This document shows, piece by piece, positions 10,571 through 20,260 of a stretch of 64,000 bases of DNA (its first letter is position 1; each line of letters starts with the position of its first letter). Origin of the DNA: Zopfochytrium polystomum. Taxonomy: Eukaryota; Chytridiomycota; Chytridiomycetes; Chytridiales; Chytridiaceae. The stretch is from positions 309,986 through 373,985 of the forward strand of contig JAIVFJ010000045.1 in assembly GCA_025765615.1 (NCBI GenBank), in the 5' to 3' direction. A model generated the notes under the pieces. It saw only the letters and a program-made list of their open reading frames with translations, did no database searches and was not told where the DNA came from. The position numbers and the translations under genes are program-made.

Positions 10571-12188
10571 GCGGTGATGTCCTTAGCGCTACTGCCGCCG
10601 ACGCCGCCGCCGCTGAGACGCCGCCGCCACGCACACGGATCGGGCGATGGGGGGATTGGGCTCCGCTGCTGCCGGATGTTAATACGACTTTCCATCGCCC
10701 GAAGATCTGCGCACCGAATTCTTTTCGGAAGCTGCTGACGGATCTGATGCATCGGGCATAAAGAAGAATCGAGTGGTGCTGGTGGCATGCATTCGGCACA
10801 ATGCGATGTAATTCATCGCGAACGCGGGATCGTTGCCCGAGCAGAAACCGCCGAACGACGCCCGCCATTGATGGCTGGATTCCGTTGCCGGAAGGTGAGA
10901 TAGCAGTGCAAGTCGGCAAGGTGGTGGTGCGATGCAGCGGCGAGAGGAGCTCATACGCAGGGTCGATGGCCTCCTCCCCCTTGCGTGGTGAACGGCGGCG
11001 GCGCACCGTGAGTCCTCGAGCAAATTATTCGCCACCGCCGTAGGGTCTCGTCACCTGACCGTCGACGTTGGGGCAGCAGTTGGGGCACGTTGTGCCGATG
11101 GTGGAATTTAACCGCTGGCTTGGGATGCCGCATCACATTTCCACGACCGCACCTGCGGCTGAGTTTTTGAGTTAAAGGCTGGGCGATGCGGAGACACTCC
11201 AAAGCGCGGAGCACGTAACGCTACTTCGAGCTGGCAGCGATTCGGCAACAAGTTGCCACAGCGGCAGTGCCGCAGCGGCAAAATGGGGCCGCGGCAGCCG
11301 TTGCGGAGCAGCGGAAACGTGAGGGGCGGAGCGTGAGTGGCGGAAGCGGGAGCGTCGGCAGATAGACCACGATGATCGATTCAAACAAAGTCAATTTATT
11401 TTTGGCATGCTCTTGCTCACTAGGCGAATGCCGTGCAGTCCTACGGTGTTGGAGCGTGCTGGAGCGTGCAGAATTCTTCTGCAATAACAAACGAAGAATT
11501 CAGGTTAAGCAAGTAATTTAATTAAGTCACTCACACGCGTTTTTTTCAGCTCAGTTTCAGCCCTAACCCGAGTCGACAAAGCCGCTGCGTCACCGCCTGA
11601 TCCAGGGAAGAGGAGGCCACATCTGGGCATGAGGGACATCGAAAGGTATTTGCGAAACAGCACCAAGTACCCAAATGAATAAAGGCAAAGTTGGCCAATG
11701 TTTACATTCTTTTTGGACAGTTTGTCAACACAACTGTTGCTGGTGGCAGTCGCTCCTCAGTTATGCATCAACGATGACTTTGAGAGAAGCAGCGATTTGA
11801 TTCTTCAACCAGATGCTCGCGAGTGCGTTCGTTGGCTACAGACTTTACAACATCTTCTTCGCGTTCCGGCTCGCGCCCGGGCCTGTTGTTCACAAAGAAC
11901 CACAAAGGCAAGTTTTATTCAATCCCATCATCAGTTTTCTACGCCTCGTCCTCCGCGTTTCCCTTTGCCAAGGAAACGCCAGCTGGGGCTTCCCAGCGAC
12001 TGACTCGCGATGTTGGTGTTTATTTATTCGTTTGGTCGCACGTGAAAGCCAGCCAGCCAGCCAGCGCGCAGCGCGGCGCGGGTGTGAGTGTGAGACAGAC
12101 TGGGCGAGACTTGCCGTGTGTGTCGGTCGGTTCCGATTTCCTTTTTTGGGACTTTTTTTTGTCTTCCACGCTTTTCGTCGTTTCGTCG
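10571..12188. other. No gene recognised; GC-rich with short biased ORFs
   Basis: Holds GC-rich stretches with CCG repeats (10590-10640) and overlapping ORFs on both strands (for example 10338-11006 minus) without motifs. The segment 11813-11890 reads as a hydrophobic helix in one frame but has no supported gene around it. Part of 11700-12188 may be the promoter or 5' UTR of the next gene. Confidence 0.4.
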
Positions 12189-14001
12189 ATGACATCGCAT
12201 TCGCCCAGGCCGCCATCGCCACCAGCGGCGGCGGGAGGACGAGAAGGAGGAGAAGGAGCAGAAGGAGGAGGACGCGGAGGACGCGGCGTCCCTCCACCAC
12301 CCACGACTGCCGTGGCACCCGCTGCGTCGTCCTCGCCGTCTTCGTCGTCGTCGTCGCCTTTAGCATCAGAGCTGCCACAACCACCACCATCAGCACAAGC
12401 CCCTGCCGCATCCTCCACGAGCAACCTGCCGCCCCCCGCCTTGCCCACTGATGCCAGCGGGGACAACCCTGCACCGCAGCAACGGCGTCCAGAGGGCCGT
12501 CTAGAGCGCCAGCAGGAGCGCCGGCAGCAGCAGCAGCAGCAGCAGCAGAACGAGCAACGGCACAACAGATCTGGCGTGCGAGTCGGCGCACCGCCTTACA
12601 ACAGAAATTACACAGTATACACCAAGAAGGATCTGCCTCCTGCCCTCCAAGCTGGTACGGTGCTCCCCCTGTAGATCCATGCTCTGTTCTCACCACCCCC
12701 TCCCCCCCACCACGACGAACAATTTAGAAGCCCCGTGGTACGAGAAGGGCTGGCTCACCCTGACCATTGTCGGAATCGCTATGGCTTGTGTCTCCACTGC
12801 GTTCGCCATTGTCGTCTGGAAAACAAGGCCAGGACCCCCGCCCCCCGTCGAGCTCAGTCCAGTGCCGTCATTGAACCACACAACGTCCATTTACGCGTAC
12901 ATCACAGACGTCGATGGTCGGGCTCTTCATCAGACTTTCATTAATAGTATTTCGGCCAACATGACCATTCAGCGGATCGATGTGAACAAGCTCTCCGTGC
13001 CAGTCACCAACACCACGTTCAGTTCAGCGCAGAGAAGAATCGATGGCTGTCCACAATTTAACCAGGACGTATTCATCGTTGGTGATCTCTTCTTGCACTG
13101 GGATCGATTTCTCTCAAACGGGTCGCGCCTGGCCGTGTGCAACATGTCCATCGCCATCCCGGACGCGTTACGCTCGGTCCAGTACGTCCAGAGCCCGAGC
13201 TTCACAAACGTTACCCTCGGCCTCGCTGCTATGCGGTCGTTCCCAACGTCCACCAGCATCACCATCTTCACCCTCGACAACCAAACCAAAGCACTTCTCC
13301 AATTCACCTTTTCCCCTGACTCCCTTACCCTCACCCTCACCGACACCTTCACCACAACCCCCAACAACGGCCCCAACGACTTCAAAATCCTCATCCCACC
13401 ACCCTCATCCTCCTCCCGAACCAACCTGGTCGCCGTCGTCTGGTACTCGCTCCCGCAGCTCCGCATCGAAATCTTCGACTTTGTCCCCGACACCGGCCGC
13501 ACCCCCGCCGACCTCGCCTTGCGCCCGTACATCCCCTTCACCGGCACCGCCACGCTCGCCTACGGCCTCACCTTCCTCGCCCTCGCGCCCCCCTACCTCT
13601 ACGTCTACTACGGCGCGTCCCTCGGCATCCTCGCACTGACTCCCAGCCGCCTCCCGCCCGGCGCCACCTCCGCGTACAGCCCCATCAACTCGTGGTACCC
13701 CGTCGCCCTACTCGACGACCCCCCGCCGTCCCAGCAGTCGGCGCTCGACACCGTTGACGGCGTGCTCTGGCTGTCCAACACCGCCGCTCACGTCGTCGTG
13801 TCATACCCGAATGGCGCCGGCGAAACCCGCGTCGGGGTGTTTGAGCTGGTCCTGGACGGATCGGGCTTGCTGGGCCGCAAGTGGAATCAGCGCGTCGCGG
13901 TGGGTGTCAGCACCGCGTGGAGCGGTGTGTTTTCGCAGGGTAGAGGCGTCTGGGGAATTCAGGACACCGGATCGCCGTTGCTGTTTTCGGTGGTGTACTG
14001 A
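12189..14001 (+). CDS. Type II membrane protein with large ectodomain, copy D (intact)
   Basis: Exon 1 12189-12654, intron 12655-12727 (phase 1), exon 2 12728-14001; 579 aa. Residues 1-150 are a Pro/Ser/Ala/Gln-rich cytoplasmic tail with a poly-Gln run, ending in GVRVGAPPYN and YTKKDLPP. After EAPWYEKGW comes one transmembrane helix (WLTLTIVGIAMACVSTAFAI) followed by WKTR. The rest is a roughly 380-residue ectodomain with many N-x-S/T sites and regularly spaced hydrophobic strands, as in an all-beta or propeller-like fold. I do not recognise the family. Start codon is the first in-frame ATG aligned with the start of copy B. Its repeated pairing with ADP-ribosyltransferase-like genes suggests a linked role, such as a surface receptor or immunity partner; this is speculation. 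Confidence 0.7.
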
Positions 14002-14401
14002 GCGTGTGTTTTTGTATCATTTCTATTTTTGGTGGTGTTGTTTGTTGTTAAGTGTTGTTGCATTCTTTGTGTGGACTCCTCCTGGTGTAATGCTGCTCCC
14101 GCAGATGGGATTGTTCCTCATGATTTGTTATCGCTGGCCCACCGCCAATCTCTTCGGCCTCTCCAAAACCAGTCTCGAGCTGTTCGGTCAGTGCTTGCCA
14201 GCTCAACCGTGTTTGAGTTGGCCTTCAACTGCTCTGCGAACACAAACAACGAGATTTTCGTCAGGCCGGATGTTCATTGACCGCCCATATACGAGGAAGA
14301 CACTATTATCAATAGTAATCCATTAGACCGCCCTGTTCCTTCTCCGCCGCCGTTCTGCGCCGTTCCTCCTCATCGGAAACATCGCCAATCACCCCCAATC
14401 G

Positions 14402-14474
14402 TCCATCGACATCGACATCGACATCGACATCGACATCGACATCGTCATTCGTCATCGTCATCGTCATCATCATC
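14402..14474 (+). repeat. Hexanucleotide gacatc repeat just upstream of the HET gene
   Basis: About seven gacatc units followed by cgtcat/catcat units end directly at the ATG of the next gene, so they lie in its 5' UTR or core promoter. Confidence 0.8.
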
Positions 14475-16472
14475 ATGCTGCTGCTCAACACGCGCACGAA
14501 CAAGGTCGAGCACTTTGACAGCGCCGAGGCGGCCCCGCCCTACGCCGCCGTGTCGTACGTATGGCCGACTCCGGAAAAGTCCTCGCCCGCCTGGTCCACC
14601 GCCCAGCTGGTCGTTGCAAACTCGCCGTCACCGGCCCCCTTCGAGTCGCCGTGGCCCATCCCGAGCTGCTCTCCCGACGCCCTCAACAAGGCGCTCACCG
14701 CCATCTACACCGGCGCCGCCGCGGTCTTGGATTCGAGCGACCGCGCCGACGCGACGTGCCCGGCGCCCTCCTTCACTCATATTTGGATGGACGTGCTCTG
14801 CATCCCGCAGAACGATGACGCTCACAAGGCGGCAGAGGTCGATCAGATGGGAAGCTACTACGCCCGCGCCGTCTGCGTCTGGGTTTTTCTCGACGATCTC
14901 GGTGAGCCGTCGTGGCCGATGCGTCAGGGTCACAAGGTCGCCCGTTGGTTCACACGACTCTGGACTTTGCAGGAGTGCGTCCTGCCGCATAAGATCTACT
15001 TTTACATCCAGCTGTCGCCGCCAAAGCAACCCACTCCTTCTGTCTTTGACCGCGCCAAGGCTCTGGTGTCCCGCTCGGCCGCGGAGGCCAATTCACGCAC
15101 GGACGCAGCCGCCGCCGCCGCCACGGCAGAATTGCTGCGCCGGGGCGCCCTTCCGTCCGCGTGGGTCTCGCGCAAGCATGCCATCGCCCACGTCTGGATG
15201 GCCTCGATGCTGGAGATAAACACCCCCATCACCGCGGGCGAATCCCTCAAAACCGGCCTCCAACTCCTCGCGCTGTCCGTGCCCAAGCCGTCCGTCCGCA
15301 TGGCGCTCCTCCTCGCTAGCATGCGCGACTGCCGCTTCCCCGTAGACCGCCTGTACGGCATCCTCGGCATTCTGCCACGCAACGAGACCGAATCCTTTGA
15401 CTTTGCCAAAGTCAAGGTCGACTACAAGAAACCCTTCGACGCCGTCGCCGCCGAGTTCGCCCTCGCCATGGGCCCCGCCGTCGTCGCCCAGTTCGCTTCC
15501 GTCTCCCCCGCTCCCCCGGAGCTGCAGCAGGACGATTTTACCGCTACAACAACCGCCATGGGCTGGTTCGGCTCCTTCAAACCGGGCGCCTACATCAACG
15601 CCTCCATCCCAAGCAAAATCGGCCCGGAAGGCCTCAAGCGCGTCTTCTCCGACAACGCCTACCACCACGACTTTGACCTGGCCCTGACCCCGACCGCCCC
15701 CTTGGACGGCGCCCTCCGCCCCGCTGACGTTCTCCCCGTCACCCCGTCCGTCTCCCGCGACGGCGTCCGCATCCCCTCCGCCGTCCTCGTCCCCGTCGCC
15801 GACTTCAAACCCCTCCGCCCAAACACCGCCAGCGCCCCGACCCCAGAAATCGGCCTCTCCCTCCTCATCTACCTCATGGCCCAAACCGCCGCCGTCGGCC
15901 CCGCCCTCCTCGCCTGGGCGAAAGCCGAGCTCCTCAACTACGCCGAACGCACGAGCTCCCACGGCTTCACTCAACGCCTCACCGCCCGCGTCTCCTCCGC
16001 CATGCTCAACCTCGCGCCGATCTTCACCAACGCGATCGAGCTGCCCTTCGTCTACCCGCCCTTCATCAAGGACGTCGAAATCCGCACACCAGCCGGCCGC
16101 CGCCTCGCTGGCATCGCCGACGACGGTCGCGTCGGCAGAGACGCAATGGGACAGCAGCTCGTGCTGGTGTTCGTCGGATTCTCAATGTGCTCGGGGAGCC
16201 CCGGGAACGTCCCGCCGGACCAGACCGAGGATTACGCTGTGTGCAAGGTTGTTCGCAAGAAGGGAAAGGATGGGGAGCCGATGGTGCTCAAGAAGCTGGG
16301 AGTGTTTCACCGGTTTCCAAAGAGGGAGCTGGCCGCTGCTGCCACTGCCGCCGCTGCCGCCGCTGCCACCCCTACCGCTGTGGGGGAACCAGTGCCGCCG
16401 TCCCGCGAAGGCGTGGTCGGCGAAGCGCCGATCTGCAGTGACTTTGAGCGCTGCGATGTGCTCATCCAGTGA
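14475..16472 (+). CDS. HET-domain (heterokaryon incompatibility-type) protein
   Basis: Single uninterrupted ORF of 665 aa. Residues 22-30 read PYAAVSYVW, the usual opening of a HET domain. Near residue 102 IWMDVLCIPQND matches the second conserved block, followed by QMGSYYARAVCVWVFLDDL, the third block. Another helix-rich part with RLYGILGIL lies at about residues 292-300. The C-terminal half shows no domain I know. In filamentous ascomycetes HET domains trigger cell death after non-self recognition; in early-diverging fungi the role is not established. No transmembrane segment is evident, so a cytosolic location is expected. The final 60 residues include an Ala run. It follows the membrane-protein copy D by 470 bp on the same strand. 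Confidence 0.85.
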   Translation: MLLLNTRTNKVEHFDSAEAAPPYAAVSYVWPTPEKSSPAWSTAQLVVANSPSPAPFESPWPIPSCSPDALNKALTAIYTGAAAVLDSSDRADATCPAPSFTHIWMDVLCIPQNDDAHKAAEVDQMGSYYARAVCVWVFLDDLGEPSWPMRQGHKVARWFTRLWTLQECVLPHKIYFYIQLSPPKQPTPSVFDRAKALVSRSAAEANSRTDAAAAAATAELLRRGALPSAWVSRKHAIAHVWMASMLEINTPITAGESLKTGLQLLALSVPKPSVRMALLLASMRDCRFPVDRLYGILGILPRNETESFDFAKVKVDYKKPFDAVAAEFALAMGPAVVAQFASVSPAPPELQQDDFTATTTAMGWFGSFKPGAYINASIPSKIGPEGLKRVFSDNAYHHDFDLALTPTAPLDGALRPADVLPVTPSVSRDGVRIPSAVLVPVADFKPLRPNTASAPTPEIGLSLLIYLMAQTAAVGPALLAWAKAELLNYAERTSSHGFTQRLTARVSSAMLNLAPIFTNAIELPFVYPPFIKDVEIRTPAGRRLAGIADDGRVGRDAMGQQLVLVFVGFSMCSGSPGNVPPDQTEDYAVCKVVRKKGKDGEPMVLKKLGVFHRFPKRELAAAATAAAAAAATPTAVGEPVPPSREGVVGEAPICSDFERCDVLIQ

Positions 16473-17157
16473 GAATCCCGCCCCCGGGATGCCTTCCCGC
16501 TGAGCCTCCTTCCTTTCCTCTCTCCTGGTTTTTGGTACTTTGCGAGTTGTTTTAATACATAGATGATTTCTGCTTCCTTTATTTCCCCCCCAGACGCTTG
16601 ATGCAAAATGGATTCCAAACCGGATTCGGGCGTTGGGGAAAGACTCCCACGGGGAAAGGCGAATCGTAGCTGGAAGAGAGACAAAACTCGATACAATACA
16701 CTTGTTCTTGTTTTGGGCGATATTTACCGGTTCGTTCACGGACCTTTGGGGGCGGTCAAGTTCATTTCCAGCGTTTGGCGCGAAAAATTCCATAAATTCC
16801 GACTGGAATCGGCGTTACTGATGGCAGACGACCCAGTCAGCTGGGTGGTCCAAGACCAGGATGTATTTTGCGCGCAACCGGGAAACGATATTGATGTTAG
16901 TTACTGCGGTATTCTGACGATGTAGGTTTGCCGATACATCACCAAGAAAACAGAAAACGCTAATGGATAACCAACGAATAGGTGGATGAAAAGGGGACGG
17001 GGATCATAGAGGGCACGAATAGGCGAAAAAAGAAAAAAAAAGCGTAAAACCACCATCATTGCAAGGGGATAGTCCAAAACGCTAAAGAGCAAGCATCAAT
17101 CATCATCATTCATCATCATGGCCAAAGAGTCCGATTCACACACCAAAAACGCATCGC
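16473..17157. other. Intergenic; converging 3' flanks
   Basis: Lies between the plus-strand HET gene and the minus-strand phosphatase gene. A 105-codon ORF at 16608-16925 has no recognisable motif and is not called. Confidence 0.5.
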
Positions 17158-18914
17158 TTACGCGCCGGCCGCCGCCTTGACCCTGTCGATCGGCACGTCC
17201 GCAACCGTGCGGAACGTGGCCGCCGTGCCCACGGTCCCCGCCGCCCCGTTCCCGCACACCTTTCCGTCAAAGTCGCACCCGAGCTTGCCCTGCGCCGTCA
17301 GCACCCCGCGCAGCTCCTCCAACCCGCAAAGCTCCGCCGCGCACCCGGGGACCACCACCGGCACCTCGTTCACCAGCACCCGCACTCCCCCACGTCGCCG
17401 CCGCGCCACCAGCACCATCGCCACACTGTTGCAACTCAAACAGCACGTTCGCCGCAAACGGCGCCGCACGCGCGTACCGCAACGGCCGCCCCGCCGCCGC
17501 CGCCACCACCGCGTCAATCGTCGCCGCCCCCGCGTCGTAGCCCAGCGCCGCCCCGCCAAACAGCCCCAGCAGCGTCACCACCGGCATCACCGTCTCCTCG
17601 TGCGCGAACCTCAACACCGCCGTCTTTGCCGCCGCACCGCAGCCCCCCGTTCCGCCGGCCCCCGTCGCAGCCGCCACCGCCGCGTCCATGTGGCTGAAAA
17701 ACGTGCTCACCAGCGAACACCCCAGCACCGCGTTCAACCCCAACCCGTACCCCAGCGTCACGTCCGACCCCAGGTCCTGCTGCAAATCGTACAGCGCGAG
17801 CTCCGCGTCCGTAAACACCCCGCACACCGACCCCGCCGCGTCCCCGCCCCCGCGCAGCGTGTTGTCGAACGCGCACAGACTAAACAGCGCCAACACGTCG
17901 TCCGCGGTCAACGCCCCGGCGCCGGTGAGTCCCAGCGCCGCGGTCAACCGCGCGGCGACCGTCGGGAAGAACTTGGCGGCGAGAGACGCGTCCAGGGTCG
18001 GGGTGGCGGCCTTCGCCGCTGCGCTGGCGTTGACGTACGCAGCGCACGCGTCGAACGGTCGCAGGTCCGCGTCCAAAGTCGCGGGGACTACCGCCGCTCG
18101 CATCGCGGCCTTGGCTGCGGCGCCGAGAGCGGGGTTGCCCGAGTAGAGAGCGTCCGCGAAGCTGTCGCCGCTCGCCAGCGCGCGGGAGACGTTTGTCGCT
18201 TGCCAGCTGGTCGTCGCGACGTCGGCCAAGAGCGGGGAGTAGGACGCCGAGAGGCGGCGCGCGAGCCCGGCGTGGTCTGCCACGCCTTGCGCGGTGAGGA
18301 GACCGGCGTTGGCGCCGGGCGGGGACGGGGATTGTGAGGTTCGCGAGGAAGGCGAATTGCGGCGTTGTGGGCGGGTTTGCGGCGAGCTTGGTTTGCACAG
18401 CTACGTGCTTGGTGATGTCGCCTGGTGTGTCGATGTCGGGGAAGAAAGGCAAATGTTTGAGTAAAGGGGGTGTTGATCACGAGGGTTTTTGTTGAAAATG
18501 CGGGGGGCTACCTGCAGTGGGGTTCCGCGTCCCGTGGCGCGCGAGCAGCAGCACCTGCTTGACGGCGCACGACGCCGGCGGCGCCGCGGCCGCGGCCGGG
18601 ATCGGGTACCGCGATTTCGAGCTGGCGGCCATCTGCCGCACGGGCGACGTGGAGATGATGGACAGGTGCGCGTCGACGCCCGCCGCGACGGGGAGGATGC
18701 CCGCCGGGAGGCCTGTGGGGTTGACGGGGCACACGGCCGTTGCGGCGGCGGCGGGGGCTGATGGGGCGGCGGCGAGGTCGGCGGCGAGGGCGGCGGCAAC
18801 GGGGGCGGGGGACGAGCGGCGTGGGGCGGCGTTTGCGGCGGGGACGGCTGCGCCGATGATGGCTGCGGCGGTGGCGGCGGCAAATGCGGCCGCTGCCGAG
18901 ACAAGGGCGACCAT
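17158..18914 (-). CDS. MINPP/phytase-type histidine acid phosphatase, secreted (two +1 frameshifts)
   Basis: Exon 1 (18914-18512) begins with a hydrophobic signal peptide (MVALVSAAAAFAAATAAAII) and ends at LLARHGTRNPT. This is the RHGxRxP-type catalytic motif of histidine acid phosphatases. Intron 18511-18422, phase 1. Exon 2 runs to the TAA at 17158. It contains RFAHEETVMPVVTLLGLF, matching the HAE-type proton-donor block of multiple inositol polyphosphate phosphatases. The C-terminal VRVLVNEVP...PGC...LC block is also typical of MINPP. The family removes phosphates from inositol phosphates outside the cell or in the secretory path. Two extra bases break the frame, at about 18316-18319 (C/G run) and 17387-17391 (five C). 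Without them the spliced length is 1665 nt, 554 aa. Confidence 0.8.
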
Positions 18915-19198
18915 TTTGCGTTGGTTGGTGGGCGCCCGTCGAGTTTGTAGGAGCGCGAAGCGAGAAGCGAGAAGGGAGGGGGAGAGAAGGGGATCAGGGA
19001 GGTGAGGTGCGTGCTTGCTGCTGAGTGCTGAGTAGTAGCGAGGGCGTTTCGCGTGCGTGAGAGTGAGTGCGAGTGTGTTTGGTGCGGCCAAACTGCAACC
19101 CTTCTTTAAAAAGGTTTCGTGGAAACTTCTGTCGTCATAAGGGCCTTTATTTATTGATTGAACCCACAAATTGGTTTCGCCAAAACAAACAAGAAGCA

Positions 19199-19236
<38 letters not shown>

Positions 19237-19413
19237 TTAGACTCGTGGATCGAGGGCGCAAAATCCCAAAAAAAAAATTCCCGACAGCTTGTGGAAATCT
19301 GCGGCCGATGTGATGTTGCGGCAACGACGGCGGGCGCGTCCCATCCCAAAAAATAGACTTTCCTTATAAGGGCAGGGGTCGCTGGATCTGGCAGATTCAT
19401 TTTATTAATGCGC

Positions 19414-19463
<50 letters not shown>

Positions 19464-20204
19464 ATGACAGCTCGGAATGTTCGACTCGAACCGCCACCAG
19501 CCGACGGGTAAAAAAAAACATAAAATTGACATTGCTGATGCCAAGACGAGTGCGGTGCCTCTCTCTGCAAGGGTGGGTGAGAAGTGGTGGGTAAATGTGT
19601 GCCGCCGACCCGATTCACTCCTGACCTTCTTGGACTGGCTTGTCGCGTAAAGTTTCATTTTTCAGAGAGGAAGAATTTGCTGACCGACGTGGAAACGACT
19701 ATTTGTGGCGACACTGACGAGTAGTATCATTGTTTGGATTTCGCTTGGAGGCTGCATCATTATGATTCTCCAACTTTCTTCCCGGCTCCCACTCTTTCCT
19801 CCAAACACAACCTCAAGCAGAGGGGTTTAACTTCTAACAAGCCGCAAAATGCCGGGGGGACGAGGTCGAGCAGATACCTTTACCAAACGATGGGAACGTT
19901 TTTGGTGCGACTGTTGTTGGCCGTACCAATCAGCTTCAGCGGAAAAATGACAAGAAAATCGATTTGGTATTTTTGAGCGGTGGGATCGCGTTTCACAAGG
20001 GGCGGAAAAACACGAGCACTGGCGATCGGTCAGTTTCTCCGGGGCGATAGCCCCTATTAGCCCTGAGGAAAGAGAGAAGGGAGAAAGCGCGGAGAAATGG
20101 ATCGCGTTGTCTCGTGTCTGAGATCTGCCCAGCAGCGACAGCAACAAACTCTGTCCAGCGCGCGCTTTTAAAGGACCCGCTTACGAGAGCACCCGTACAG
20201 ACAA

Positions 20205-20254
<50 letters not shown>

Positions 20255-20260
20255 GACACA
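18915..20260. other. Divergent intergenic region with microsatellites
   Basis: Separates the minus-strand phosphatase from the plus-strand heliorhodopsin and must hold both promoters. Contains a cagacaga-type repeat at 19199-19233, a (GT)n run at 19410-19461, and an (AC)n run at 20206-20252 immediately before the heliorhodopsin start. Frames through the (GT)n/(AC)n runs give false Cys/Val or Thr/His ORFs. Confidence 0.7.

Noticed and set aside
11890..12696. 268-codon minus-strand ORF over exon 1 of membrane copy D
   Set aside because: Overlaps the conserved PPYN-KKDLPP exon and has Leu/Val runs created by the low-complexity tail of the opposite strand.
15093..15974. 293-codon minus-strand ORF inside the HET gene
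   Set aside because: Gly/Glu/Asp-biased mirror of the coding strand; HET blocks are on the plus strand.
16608..16925. 105-codon ORF after the HET gene
   Set aside because: No recognisable motif, no repeat of it elsewhere in the window, and it lies in a converging intergenic region.
17177..18337. Long plus-strand ORF (386 codons) opposite the phosphatase
   Set aside because: Arg/Pro-rich shadow of the GC-rich antisense gene; no motif, and the minus strand carries the RHGTRNPT and HEET blocks.
19397..19618. ORFs with long His/Thr or Cys/Val runs over (GT)n and (AC)n tracts, also near 20181-20489, 36289-36578 and 48969-49337
   Set aside because: Microsatellite translations without any surrounding gene signal.
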